A stretch of 64,000 bases of DNA from Gemmataceae bacterium (lineage in GTDB: Bacteria > Planctomycetota > Planctomycetia > Gemmatales > Gemmataceae), in NCBI GenBank assembly GCA_009697105.1, contig SIAQ01000002.1, positions 50,030 to 114,029 of the forward strand. Reading direction: 5' to 3'. Positions 18,569-27,188 of this stretch are shown here, piece by piece. How positions within the stretch are numbered: the first letter of the stretch is position 1; every line of letters begins with the position of its first letter. A program made the position numbers and the translations under genes. Under the pieces are notes generated by a model. That model was given only the letters and a program-made list of their open reading frames with translations. It searched no databases and was not told where the DNA came from.

Positions 18569-19651
18569 ATGCATATCCACGTCGAAACACCGATCACAAA
18601 TTCGCCGCGTGTGCAACAGGTGCGCGGCATGTTCGACCTCACGGAGAGCGCGACGAGTGCGCTATCGTGGGACGTATGTTTACCGATTGAGGCGATGCCG
18701 TGGCATATTGGCTTGATCGTCGGTCCGTCGGGGTGTGGCAAATCAACGGTCGCCCGGCATCTGTTCGGTGCACCGGCGGCCTTACCGGACGTTGGCGCGG
18801 GCAGCGTGCTCGATGCGTTTCCGAGCGCGATGCCGATCGCCGAGATCGTCGCGCTGCTCAGTGCGGTCGGGTTCGCGTCACCTCCCGCGTGGTTGCGGCC
18901 GTTCCGTGTGCTATCGACCGGTCAGCAGTTTCGCGTCAGCCTGGCGTTGCTGCTTGCGCATACGCCGAGCGGGCGGCGCATTGTGTGTGACGAATATACG
19001 AGTGTCGTCGATCGCACGGTTGCGCAGATCGGGTCGGCGGCACTTGCGAAACTCGTGCGACGCCGTGGCCAGCAGTTCGTTGCCGTCACCTGTCATGAGG
19101 ATGTCGAGGCCTGGCTGCAACCGGATTGGGTCTTTCGCCCTGCCGAGAATACGATTGCCTGGAGGCGGCTTCGGCGACGACCCATTGTCAATCTCGACAT
19201 CGTTCGCGTGCAGGCATCGGCGTGGCCGATGTTTGCACCGCATCACTATCTGAGCCATGCGCTGGCGAAGTCGGCGGTCTGCTTCCTGGCGTCGTGGCGC
19301 GAACACCCGGTGGCGTTCTCAGCGTGGCTGCCGTTCGTCGGCGCGGGGCCTAGGACTCGCCGCGAACATCGCACCGTGACGGTGCCCGATTATCAGGGCA
19401 TTGGCAACGCGCTCAGCGATTTTGTCGCATCGATCTGGGCCGGCCTGGGCTATCGCGCAATCTCGACGACGACGCATCCCGCGATGATTCGTGCTCGGCT
19501 GCGCTCGCCCAATTGGCAGATGACACGCAAGCCGAGCTTCGCCGTCGCCCATGAAGGCCGGTTGCAACATGCGACGACAAGGCTGACGGCCGGCTTCCGC
19601 TACATCGGGCCGCCCCTCGCGTATGCCGCAGCCCGAGCGCTGTTGGAGTGA
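18569..19651 (+). CDS. ABC-type ATPase fused to a GNAT-like acyltransferase domain (COG2401-like)
   Basis: 360 residues. ATPase domain about 40-200: Walker A GPSGCGKST (52-60), signature-like LSTGQQFR (115-122), Walker B RRIVCDEYTSVVD with D141/E142, H-loop H176. No transmembrane helices, so it is not a transporter. Domain two (about 205-355) contains EHRTVTVPDYQGIGNAL (266-282), the acyl-CoA binding motif A of GNAT enzymes, and ends TAGFRYIGPP. This architecture matches the COG2401 description (ABC-type ATPase fused to a predicted acetyltransferase). GNAT-like Mom of phage Mu modifies DNA, so DNA base modification is one possibility. Partner: ParB-like gene just upstream. Confidence 0.82.
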   Translation: MHIHVETPITNSPRVQQVRGMFDLTESATSALSWDVCLPIEAMPWHIGLIVGPSGCGKSTVARHLFGAPAALPDVGAGSVLDAFPSAMPIAEIVALLSAVGFASPPAWLRPFRVLSTGQQFRVSLALLLAHTPSGRRIVCDEYTSVVDRTVAQIGSAALAKLVRRRGQQFVAVTCHEDVEAWLQPDWVFRPAENTIAWRRLRRRPIVNLDIVRVQASAWPMFAPHHYLSHALAKSAVCFLASWREHPVAFSAWLPFVGAGPRTRREHRTVTVPDYQGIGNALSDFVASIWAGLGYRAISTTTHPAMIRARLRSPNWQMTRKPSFAVAHEGRLQHATTRLTAGFRYIGPPLAYAAARALLE

Positions 19652-19668
19652 AGAATCAAATGCATTTC

Positions 19669-19762
19669 ACCACAGAGAGCACAGAGAAAGGCAACTGGAA
19701 TTGAATTTCCGATTCTCTCCTTACGGTGTGTATTTCTCCGTGTTCTCTGTGTTCTCTGTGGT
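19669..19762. repeat. Inverted tract CCACAGAGAGCACAGAGA
   Basis: Left arm 19670-19687 and right arm 19744-19761 (TCTCTGTGTTCTCTGTGG) pair imperfectly. It fills the gap between the ATPase-GNAT gene and the next gene. Confidence 0.85.
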
Positions 19763-19783
19763 TAGGTCTTTGGAGATCAAGCG

Positions 19784-20254
19784 ATGACGACGAAACCGTT
19801 TCGATTGACGCCGGGGTTGCGCGAGCAGATCGTGGCGTCGGTGCGCGCGGGCGGGTATCCGCATGTCGCCTCCGAAGCGTGGGGGGTGCCGAAGGACGTG
19901 TTCGACGATTGGCTGAAGCGAGGCAATGCCGACGATGCGCGGGAGCCATGCCGCTCATTTGCACGCGATGTGCGGCAAGCGTTCGCTCAAGCGCTGTTGC
20001 GTGCGGAGATCGAGGTCTACAAGGACGATCCGAAGCTCTGGCTGATCCACGGCCCCGGCCGCGAGACCACCGAACGGTCCGGCTGGAGCGTGTCGGTTAA
20101 GCCCGCGGAACCCTCGGCGACGACGCGCAACGCTCTGTGCGATCCCGAACTGATGGCGCTATTGGGCACGCTCATGCAAGCGTTGATGCCGTATCCGGAA
20201 GCGCGTGCGCACGTCGCGCAAGCGCTGGTGGGGATGGAAGCGAAACCGGAGTAG
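19784..20254 (+). CDS. Putative terminase small subunit-like HTH protein
   Basis: 156 residues from ATG 19784 with GGAG upstream. N-terminal helices include a likely helix-turn-helix (REQIVASVRAGGYPHVASEA, then WGVPKDVFDDWLKRG), as in phage small terminase or transposase-like DNA-binding domains. The middle DPKLWLIHGPGRE is common in small-terminase-like proteins. The C-terminal third is helical. It would recognise packaging sites if a TerS. The matching large subunit is 42 kb away at 62146, so the assignment is tentative. Confidence 0.6.
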   Translation: MTTKPFRLTPGLREQIVASVRAGGYPHVASEAWGVPKDVFDDWLKRGNADDAREPCRSFARDVRQAFAQALLRAEIEVYKDDPKLWLIHGPGRETTERSGWSVSVKPAEPSATTRNALCDPELMALLGTLMQALMPYPEARAHVAQALVGMEAKPE

Positions 20255-20269
20255 AGCATTTATTATTCC

Positions 20270-20321
20270 CGCTTGCGGCTTAGCGCTCGGATAATTCGGC
20301 GTGAGCGCTAAGCCGCAAGCG
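20270..20321. repeat. Family B palindrome
   Basis: CGCTTGCGGCTTAGCGCTC at 20270-20288 and its complement at 20303-20321. Confidence 0.95.
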
Positions 20322-20347
20322 AAAACCAGGGAAGCCGAGGATTTACC

Positions 20348-20557
20348 ATGGTCCGCCAAGCGATACGAACCATACGCGAAGATGACGCCGAGCCTGGCAA
20401 AGGCCCGCATCGGCGCGAGAGCATTCGGCAGGCGCTCGACGATGCTGGCGTCGCGCGATGTCCGCTGTGCCAGGTGCCGTTGATCGCGCGGCAAACGTGC
20501 GTGGGGCCGCGGTTTTGCTGTGCGTGTAGTGCGAGGTGGGACCAGTGTGAGCGCTAA
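20348..20557 (+). CDS. Small zinc-ribbon-like protein
   Basis: 69 residues. C-terminal cysteine pairs CPLCQVPL and CCAC suggest a zinc ribbon; the N-terminal part is charged. The stop codon TAA (20555-20557) lies inside a family B half-palindrome, so the original C-terminus may have been altered. Start ATG 20348 has only a weak ribosome site. Last recognisable gene of phage island 1; function unknown. Confidence 0.5.
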   Translation: MVRQAIRTIREDDAEPGKGPHRRESIRQALDDAGVARCPLCQVPLIARQTCVGPRFCCACSARWDQCER

Positions 20558-20568
20558 GCCGCAAGCGG
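20547..20568. repeat. Family B half-palindrome
   Basis: Right arm GTGAGCGCTAAGCCGCAAGC followed by GG only. It overlaps the end of the zinc-ribbon gene and supplies its stop. Confidence 0.85.
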
Positions 20569-20581
20569 AATACCAGATGCA

Positions 20582-21946
20582 TTACTTACTCGACGGCTCA
20601 ATTTCGCGGATCATCGCTTTCGGTTGCGACAGATCAACTCGGATCTTATCGGGTGTAATCGCCTCCCCGATGTTGCTTGCGCGGTCAGGGGCTTCGACGC
20701 GCACGTAGAACTGGTACGGCAGCGGGTCGGGCATGGTCCAGACGTACTTGCCGTTGTTGGCGAGGTTCTCGGCAAAAGTCGTCCAGGGGCCTTTCGTATC
20801 CTCGGCGTAGGACAGGCGGATCGGGTTGGGGCCGAGGTTCTTGTCGCGTGCGGTCCACGAGACGGCGAGTTTGCCTTTGTCAACGCCCTGGCCGACGTGG
20901 ACGCCGAGTAGTTGGACTTGCGGTTTGGTGAGATCGACTTCGATCCAGAATTGGGGCCGATCGCCGGGCTGTGGGGCGCGGGAACTCAGGCCGACGCCGG
21001 ATTTGGCGACGAGCGAGATGCCGTAGACGCCTTCGCCCTCGACATCGAAGGCGAGCCTTTTCGCTTGTTGGGCCTCAGCGGGGTTTTTGATTTCGAGCGG
21101 GTACTCGGTAAGCTTGTTCCACGCTCGGCCTTGATAGAGTGTGTACCAGAGTTCGACGCATGAGACGCCCGACGGGCCGACTTCTTTGAGATCGTAGACC
21201 AGCGAAATCTGTTTGTTGTTGACGTATTTGCGTTCGAGGTTGCCGAAGGCGTTCGGCGCGGGGTCGGGCTGTAACGGATTGACGAACCCGCCGCCAGCTT
21301 GAACACCAACATTCGTCTTGTCCTCGCCGACGTTGCCCGCACGATCGCGTGCCAGCACGCGCACTTCCAGCTGGGCGTTGGTCAGTGGGTTCCAATAGAT
21401 TTGCGACGCTCCAAGGGGCAGGCTGAGCGGAATCCATGTGGCAGCGCCGGTGACGCGCCATTCGACACGCATCGAATCGGGTAGCGCGATGTCGAGATTG
21501 TCGTCGCGCACGCTCCAGGAGACGCCGATTTCGTTGTTCCTTGGCGGCAGCGGCTGAACCTGCACCACCGGCGCAGCGGAATCGACAATGACTTTCAGAT
21601 TGGCCCGCAAATCGTCCACGCCCGCCGGCGCGAGCTTGTCCTGCGTATCTACGGTTTGCACCGCGAACCAGAAGAAGCCGTCCTGAGGCGTCGAAAACTT
21701 GAAGTGGCGTTCCTCCGGGACGGCAGTGGCAGTCAGGTTCCATGACCGTCCCTGATCGCTGGAAACATAGAGGCGCACCTGCTTGACACTCGCGCTTGTG
21801 AAATCGTTTTTGAACGGTATTTTGAATTGGCGATGCTGAAAGAAGATCACGCCCGCCAATGGATCTTGGGCGCGTGCGTCTAGCCAGGCGAACCCGCCGC
21901 ATAATACGCACATCAGGAAGACAGACCACTTCCGCATGTCGGACAT
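20582..21946 (-). CDS. Exported protein with Ig/FN3-like repeats
   Basis: 454 residues with signal peptide (KWSVFLMCVLCGGFAWLDARA). Contains repeated beta-sandwich-like units: one with VKQVRLYVSSDQGRSWNLTA, others with PVVQVQPLPPRNNEIGVSWS and LLGVHVGQGVDKGKLAVSWT, each ending in DRAGN or DRASN. This is a planctomycete-type extracellular multi-domain protein with no enzyme signature. An ATG four codons in (MRKWSV) is equally plausible. Stands alone on the minus strand. Confidence 0.8.
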   Translation of the reverse strand: MSDMRKWSVFLMCVLCGGFAWLDARAQDPLAGVIFFQHRQFKIPFKNDFTSASVKQVRLYVSSDQGRSWNLTATAVPEERHFKFSTPQDGFFWFAVQTVDTQDKLAPAGVDDLRANLKVIVDSAAPVVQVQPLPPRNNEIGVSWSVRDDNLDIALPDSMRVEWRVTGAATWIPLSLPLGASQIYWNPLTNAQLEVRVLARDRAGNVGEDKTNVGVQAGGGFVNPLQPDPAPNAFGNLERKYVNNKQISLVYDLKEVGPSGVSCVELWYTLYQGRAWNKLTEYPLEIKNPAEAQQAKRLAFDVEGEGVYGISLVAKSGVGLSSRAPQPGDRPQFWIEVDLTKPQVQLLGVHVGQGVDKGKLAVSWTARDKNLGPNPIRLSYAEDTKGPWTTFAENLANNGKYVWTMPDPLPYQFYVRVEAPDRASNIGEAITPDKIRVDLSQPKAMIREIEPSSK

Positions 21947-22106
21947 CCCGGTGGGTCAGTTCGCCGGCCGCTACGGACCAAACCGCCGCGGTTGCCGAGG
22001 CGCGCGGCAGAAAGACACGTCACCTTTTATCGGCCTACCGAACAGACGACTTGAGTCGGGAATGCTGAAACGAGAAGATGGGGAAGGCTGGGGGAAGAGT
22101 TGAATT

Positions 22107-22190
22107 GTAGGGTGCGTCAAGCGCCAGCGCCGACGCACCACGAATTTGCTAGCGCCTGGTGCGTCGGCGCTGGCGCTTGACACACCCTAC
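22107..22190. repeat. Nested palindrome, family G
   Basis: Arms 22107-22140 and 22157-22190 pair over 34 bp with one mismatch. Each arm contains TGCGTC...GACGCA and can fold alone. A half copy is at about 61039-61072. Confidence 0.93.
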
Positions 22191-22206
22191 GGAATTCGGC
22201 ATTTTC

Positions 22207-22506
22207 TCATTGCGGAGGGCATGTTTCCGCCAGCCGACGCAACATGATATTCGCTCGAAGTTTCTCGACGGTGCGGTCCTCCGAGAAATCGATTAGCGCC
22301 AGCAACTCGTCGCATTCCGACGGGTTTAACACTTCTTTGTTTTCAGATAACCACAACAACCGCCGATCCATTGCCACCGGCAATTTGTAGTCGGCAATTG
22401 TTTGAAGCGTTGCCGCGCATTCTCGAATTATTGCATCAAGCGTTTGGCTCGATGATGAAGCTACTACCATTGTGTTGCCCTCGAAGAGCCGTTTGAACTT
22501 TGCCAT
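22207..22506 (-). CDS. Hypothetical helical protein
   Basis: 99 residues, start ATG 22506. Mostly alpha-helical and charged (IIRECAATLQTIADYKLPVA, LNPSECDELLALIDFSEDRT). No known domain recognised, no signal peptide. Composition is coding-like rather than antisense-like. It lies between the Ig-like exported protein and the HTTM gene with no clear operon link. Confidence 0.65.
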   Translation of the reverse strand: MAKFKRLFEGNTMVVASSSSQTLDAIIRECAATLQTIADYKLPVAMDRRLLWLSENKEVLNPSECDELLALIDFSEDRTVEKLRANIMLRRLAETCPPQ

Positions 22507-22563
22507 TTTACACGAATCGAACAGGCCTGGCGCTATTCAAAAACAGATTCGCGTTGCAGGCGG

Positions 22564-22598
22564 AGCCCAGAGGTTCGGAGTACCTCACCTCTGGGCTT
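22564..22598. repeat. Family A half-element
   Basis: A single hairpin unit: stem CCCAGAGGT/ACCTCTGGG, loop TCGGAGTACCTC. The stop codon of the HTTM gene (22585-22587) lies inside it. Confidence 0.92.
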
Positions 22599-24006
22599 TC
22601 ATCCCCACCCGTGCCGCCAGCCAGTAGACTTCTTCTTTACGCAGAAACACGCCATTCATGATGAGCATGACAAGCGAGAACGACTGCAAGCCCATGAACA
22701 GGCCGATGAAGCCGTGCAGCAGAACTGCCGCCGCGAGGAAGACCCAGCGAAGCTTCGGTTGCCAAATGAGGAACGAGTAGCCGATCTCGAAGGCGAGAGT
22801 GAAGTAGCCGCCGGCTGTCATGAAAATCGTAAAGAGGATCTGATGACTGCCAAGGAATCGCAAAAAACGGAGATAAAGCTCCGACTGCATCGGCGCCAGT
22901 TCGTAGTTCGCCATGCTCAACCAAATCGCGCTGCCGTTCCACCAGGATTGACCCTGAAGTTTGGCAAGCCCGGCTAACAGGTAGATAATGCACAGGTGTA
23001 CCTGCAAGAGCCGAATTGCGACATTGGCGGCGACACTCGGCGCGACCTCGGCGGGAGCCGGGGGAGCGATCGCGGTTTCCGCGACCGGTCGGCCGATCAA
23101 CCCAAACCAACGGGCGACGATCCGGCCCTTGTTTCGCGTCCACCAGCCTGCCAGCCAGCGATCGACCGAGAACACCGCACCGCATGGGCTGAGCATCAAA
23201 TAGAAAAGAACGATCGTCATCATCGTATCGACGCCGAAGAGCGCGCCTGGATTGCGATGGATATAGCACAACGACAAAAACCATAGCAATCCGCTCGATA
23301 TGCGGGTGCAGAAACCGAGCGCGAACGCCACCGCCACCAAAACGACCAGGCCGTGCACGACTGCCATCGCCTGCGGATCGGTGATGTGGAACCAGAGCGA
23401 AAAGACCGGCGAGCCGCGCGAGTAGAGATTGCGCGGATCGACGCCGTAGCGCGAGAAATAGGTATCGATCTCTCGCGACTCCTCGGCGTTTGGAATCGCT
23501 GGTGGCGGCGTCCGGTGCGTTCGCGAGTAGGCTTCGACATACTTCCAGCCACGGTCATCATCAGGTTCGGGAGGCCGTAGGCCGTTGATGCGCGGGTCAA
23601 GCCCGAACTGCAGGCAAAACTTGTGGATCCGTTCCGCCTGGGCCTGCGACGTCGGATAAGGCGGCGGCGGGTCCGAGCGCCATATTGTGTTGTAGGCGGC
23701 GCGATACTCCTGCTGCCAGGGCGTCGTCGGCGCCGGCAGCTTGCCCGCCTTGTGCCAGTTCAACGGCCCGGTGAACTGGGGGTATTCGTCGACGAGCGCT
23801 CGCCGCAGTTCCAGGTCATACCAGGCGTGCTCGCCCATAAACTCTTGCAAGCGGAAGCTGTAGACGACAAACGAATAGACGAGAACCAGCCCCGCCGTCA
23901 ACCGGATCAACGCCAGCACCGCAGGATCGGCAGGCGTGAACCAGAAGCGCTCCCACCCGCGCATCCAGGTCGGCAGAACGTAATTCGTATCGGAGGTCGG
24001 TTGCAT
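22585..24006 (-). CDS. HTTM-domain membrane protein (vitamin K-dependent carboxylase-like)
   Basis: 473 residues from ATG 24006 (MQPTSDTNYV); upstream in-frame sequence runs through a repeat and another gene. Multiple transmembrane helices (LIRLTAGLVLVYSFVVYSF, MAVVHGLVVLVAVAFALGFC and several more) with the HTTM layout. Catalysis is not established for bacterial members. The last four codons (KAQR) and the TGA stop come from a family A half-repeat, so the native C-terminus may be cut or extended. Next to another large membrane protein gene (24108-25700) on the same strand, a recurrent planctomycete pairing. Confidence 0.85.
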   Translation of the reverse strand: MQPTSDTNYVLPTWMRGWERFWFTPADPAVLALIRLTAGLVLVYSFVVYSFRLQEFMGEHAWYDLELRRALVDEYPQFTGPLNWHKAGKLPAPTTPWQQEYRAAYNTIWRSDPPPPYPTSQAQAERIHKFCLQFGLDPRINGLRPPEPDDDRGWKYVEAYSRTHRTPPPAIPNAEESREIDTYFSRYGVDPRNLYSRGSPVFSLWFHITDPQAMAVVHGLVVLVAVAFALGFCTRISSGLLWFLSLCYIHRNPGALFGVDTMMTIVLFYLMLSPCGAVFSVDRWLAGWWTRNKGRIVARWFGLIGRPVAETAIAPPAPAEVAPSVAANVAIRLLQVHLCIIYLLAGLAKLQGQSWWNGSAIWLSMANYELAPMQSELYLRFLRFLGSHQILFTIFMTAGGYFTLAFEIGYSFLIWQPKLRWVFLAAAVLLHGFIGLFMGLQSFSLVMLIMNGVFLRKEEVYWLAARVGMKAQR

Positions 24007-24025
24007 AGGGTTCCCAATATATCTC

Positions 24026-24106
24026 AAGCCCAAGGGTGAGGTACTCCGAACCCTTGGGATCCGGCAAGGCTGATCCCGAAGTTCGGCGTACCTCACCTTT
24101 GGGCTT
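24026..24106. repeat. Family A nested palindrome (copy)
   Basis: Left hairpin CCCAAGGGT/ACCCTTGGG intact; right half partly decayed (CCCGAAG...CCTTTGGG). Lies between the HTTM gene start and the upstream gene's stop TAG (24108-24110), which it nearly abuts. Confidence 0.9.
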
Positions 24107-24107
24107 A

Positions 24108-25700
24108 CTACTTCTGCTTCGGCGCCATCGCTTCGTCGATTTTCGCGTGCTCGTCTCTGGTCGGCGCACGCCAGCGGGTTTCGCCGCCGGGCCGATACCA
24201 ATCCGGATCGCCGGCGTGCAAGCGACAGAAATCGGCGATCGGCGCGTCGAGCTGATCGCGATTGACGCGCAAGATCGGAATCAGCCAATACAAGTATGGA
24301 TCCTGCTCGATGACGCGCTCGCCGTCCTGGCCGAATGTACCCATGTAAAACGGATGATACGTGCATGGATCGTTCGGCGGGATGTGCATTTGCAGCCAAT
24401 TCAGCTGGGCGATGAGGTGCGTGACGCGATAAATCTTCACGCTCTTGAACTTCCAATCGGAATTCTCCGGATGCGTCGCATAACGCCGGGCAATCGAACG
24501 GGCGAACGATTTCAACAGGCGATGCGCGGTATCGATCGGCGCTTTCACCTGCAACACCTCTTGCGGGATGTCCGGGTGCGTCGGGATTCGCAGGTCGTTC
24601 GTCGATTGTTTGCCGACGATCCGCTCGTCCGCGCCGGGAGCGCCTGGGCGAAGGATCAAGCGACGGTAGTAGTATGGATTCGTTTGCGGTTCGTTCTTGT
24701 CGCTCATCACGACCAACGGCGGCGGTGGCTCGGGATAGCTCGTCGCTTCCGTCAGCGACAAGAATCGCTGGTATTCCAGCGACATGGTGTGCAGCGATCG
24801 GCCACGCTCGTCGATTTCGGGCAGCTTATGCCAAAGACCGAGCTGTTTGCCATCGGGTGTGTCAAAGATCACGCGGAACCAAACGTAGCTGGATGTGCTG
24901 GGATCGGGCGCGAAAAAATGATAGGCGTTGTTGAGGTAGACAAAGTCGAGATAAGGCCGAAACAACCGAGTCCAAGCCTGCTGTACCAGCCAGGGCGAAG
25001 GCGCCGATCCGAAGCACGCCGACAAGATTGCCGCGAAATGCAAGGCCAAGAGCGTGCTAAGGACCGATCGGCACACTCGCGTCGAGACGAGCGTGAGTCC
25101 GCCGCCATAGGCGCAGGCGATGGCCAACACGCGCAGGAAAAGGCGGATCGTGTCCCAATCTTGCGGGTAGGCGTCGAGCGAAAGCGTACCGATTCCGACC
25201 ACGCAGACTGCCGAGCCTACCAAAAATGCCACACTTGTCGCCACATCCCGCGAGCGCTCGGTGTCGCCGGCCTCGCGAAAACAGCGTACGACGGCGAAGA
25301 ACGCCAACGGCATCGCCGTGAGTCCCGCCAAAAACGTCGCTCCAGGGCGCCAACCGGTCGCGTTCTCCGCCGTGAGCGTTATTCCGAAAAGAACGCCAAA
25401 TCCAACCAGTAGAACGACGAAGACTACGCCGACGAGCAATCGCAGTGGAGCGTCCCGTCGGCTTTCACACGCTTCGCGATTCCGCCAGCGCAGCCAAACA
25501 CCGACTGCCGTCGCCAACAGCCCTGCCGCGAGCACGATCACACGATTATCGCTTACCTGGTAGTCGCTCGCTTCGACATCGAACGTCACCTTCCACAGCC
25601 AAGACCAGACCGCCAAGCCGAAACCGGCGAGCAGATATGGCCAGGATTTCGCCCAAATCCAATCGAATCTCGGCGGCACTGCGATCGATGCGTCGGTCAT
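24108..25700 (-). CDS. Polytopic membrane protein with large soluble C-terminal domain
   Basis: 530 residues. About seven hydrophobic helices in residues 15-240 (LLAGFGLAVWSWLWKV, VIVLAAGLLATAVGVW, LLVGVVFVVLLVGFGVLFGI and others). A soluble region of about 280 residues follows, with HFFAPDP and DPYLYWLIPIL segments. No enzyme motif identified. Its gene precedes the HTTM gene in the same direction, so the two products may act together at the membrane. Start ATG 25700. Confidence 0.78.
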   Translation of the reverse strand: MTDASIAVPPRFDWIWAKSWPYLLAGFGLAVWSWLWKVTFDVEASDYQVSDNRVIVLAAGLLATAVGVWLRWRNREACESRRDAPLRLLVGVVFVVLLVGFGVLFGITLTAENATGWRPGATFLAGLTAMPLAFFAVVRCFREAGDTERSRDVATSVAFLVGSAVCVVGIGTLSLDAYPQDWDTIRLFLRVLAIACAYGGGLTLVSTRVCRSVLSTLLALHFAAILSACFGSAPSPWLVQQAWTRLFRPYLDFVYLNNAYHFFAPDPSTSSYVWFRVIFDTPDGKQLGLWHKLPEIDERGRSLHTMSLEYQRFLSLTEATSYPEPPPPLVVMSDKNEPQTNPYYYRRLILRPGAPGADERIVGKQSTNDLRIPTHPDIPQEVLQVKAPIDTAHRLLKSFARSIARRYATHPENSDWKFKSVKIYRVTHLIAQLNWLQMHIPPNDPCTYHPFYMGTFGQDGERVIEQDPYLYWLIPILRVNRDQLDAPIADFCRLHAGDPDWYRPGGETRWRAPTRDEHAKIDEAMAPKQK

Positions 25701-26423
25701 CGTTGGTCCTCACGGTCGTGATCGGGGATGACGGTGTCAATATACCCGGTTTTCCGCGTGTTAAACCATGCACGGTCCAAAATAGCTCTTTGTCTGAGCC
25801 TGAGCGCCAGTGAAGCGCATCAAACAGCCCTTCGCTGGCGACCAGGCTCGGATATGCCAAACCTCGCCGCGTCGAGTGTGGCTGGGCACGCAAGTGACGG
25901 ATTTCGAAATAACCGTCGCTTGCGTGATTGGCGGACAGAGTGCCTCGCAATGCGGACGAACTGTGGCACGAAACTTGCATGAAAATATACGAAGTTCGGC
26001 AAGAACCCCTGTACCTTCTCGACAAGGCGTCACAAACGAAAGCGTGTGGATGTGAATGACCCTGGGTTGCGTAATCGCTAATATCGACTCAATATTTTCA
26101 TGCTTCACAATTTATCCATCTTGCCGATATTTCTTAAAACTGTATTTTTTCTTTAAGCAAAGAAGCAAATAATCGAAGTCAACGCCGGAAAAATAAACGC
26201 AATCTATCCAAATTTCTGTTGACTCTTTTTTTTGACTATCTTTACTATTCCTCACAGACGTTGAAAACGTTGTTGTTTGACACTCGCTTGGCGATGTGTA
26301 CTTCATTGGAAGAAATAAAATTTCCCAATCTATTTCTCCCAAACTACCATTGACTTCCAGGTTTTGGCTTCCTGTTCATATTGGCATGGGTTGGCTCCCT
26401 TTCACACTACGAGGAGGTTTTCT
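25701..26423. other. Long intergenic region, partly AT-rich
   Basis: 720 bases without a supported gene. 25793-25852 is a family I palindrome. 26100-26345 is strongly AT-rich compared with the rest of the window and holds an open frame on the minus strand (26112-26342, TTG start, lysine/serine-rich) with no recognisable domain, ribosome site or ATG start. The end carries the GAGGAGG ribosome site of the Cys-rich TIGR03000 gene. Confidence 0.5.
25793..25852. repeat. Family I palindrome (copy 1)
   Basis: TCTGAGCCTGAGCGCCAGTG at left and CGCTGGCGACCAGGCTCGGA at right. The pairing is interrupted compared with copy 2 at 50213. Confidence 0.85.
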
Positions 26424-27053
26424 ATGTACTCAGCAGTTTTGATGCTGGCCTTGACGGCTGGCACGGATGCGGTTGACTTCGGCAACCGCTGCGCAAAAGG
26501 ATGCACCACCGTCGCGGCATGCAGCACCAGCTGCACCAAGGTCGCTGGCTGCACCACCAGCTGCACGACACGTGTAGTCCATCGTCTCCATGGTTGCACC
26601 ACCGGTTGCACCACCACTGTCGCTTGCACCAAAGTCGCTGGCTGCGCGAAGAGCTGCCACAGCGGCCTGTTCGCCCGCCTGCACAATCGTTGCACCACGT
26701 CCTGCGTCAAGGCTTGCGCCAAGGCCGCCCCGGCTGCCCCCGTCGCGCCGAAGGTAATGCCCCCGGAAACGGCGCCGAAGAAGGTCATGAGCTACGTCCC
26801 GGCCACGATCGTCGTCAGCCTCCCGGCCGACGCCCGTCTGTCCGTTGATGGCAGCATCACCAACTCGACCACCGAGCGTCGCGTTTTCCAGACCCCCGGC
26901 CTCGAAGTTGGCACGACCTACGTCTACACGATGCGAGCCGAAGTCGTTCGTAACGGCATCACCGTCAACGAAACGCAGCAAGTTGTGCTCACCGGCGGCG
27001 ACACCGCCAACGTACTGTTCCAGTTCGCCACCCAAGGCGTCGCGAGCCGCTAG
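26424..27053 (+). CDS. Exported Cys-rich protein with TIGR03000 domain
   Basis: 209 residues from ATG 26424, with an unusually strong ribosome site GAGGAGG (26411-26417). A hydrophobic start (MYSAVLMLALTAG) suggests export. Residues about 20-100 are a cysteine-threonine-rich array (units like CTTSCTKVAGC). After a short A/P linker, residues about 125-205 (ATIVVSLPADARLSVDGS ... QQVVLTGGDTANVLF) match the planctomycete-specific TIGR03000 domain. Cysteine pairs may form disulfides or bind metal in the periplasm. A rho-independent terminator follows at 27148-27180, so it is a well-defined single transcript. Confidence 0.88.
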   Translation: MYSAVLMLALTAGTDAVDFGNRCAKGCTTVAACSTSCTKVAGCTTSCTTRVVHRLHGCTTGCTTTVACTKVAGCAKSCHSGLFARLHNRCTTSCVKACAKAAPAAPVAPKVMPPETAPKKVMSYVPATIVVSLPADARLSVDGSITNSTTERRVFQTPGLEVGTTYVYTMRAEVVRNGITVNETQQVVLTGGDTANVLFQFATQGVASR

Positions 27054-27147
27054 CACGGAAACGCTGGCGAGCATTGGATGACGCCTGGAAGGCATGCTCG
27101 ACTGCTCATTTCGTCTGTCGGTTTCTAGGATGCGGGGTTGGAAACAC

Positions 27148-27180
27148 AAGGGAGAATCCATCGCGGGTTCTCCCTTTTTT
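27148..27180 (+). terminator. Rho-independent terminator
   Basis: Stem AAGGGAGAA (27148-27156) with TTCTCCCTT (27168-27176) and a T-run to 27180, about 95 bases after the TIGR03000 gene. The clearest intrinsic terminator in the window. Confidence 0.88.
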
Positions 27181-27188
27181 CGTTGCCA

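Noticed and set aside
24036..25412. 458-codon plus-strand open frame opposite the polytopic membrane protein
   Set aside because: Arg-rich shadow, begins inside a family A palindrome, no ribosome site.
26112..26342. 76-codon AT-rich minus-strand open frame
   Set aside because: TTG start, no ribosome site and no recognisable domain; kept only as a note on the intergenic region.
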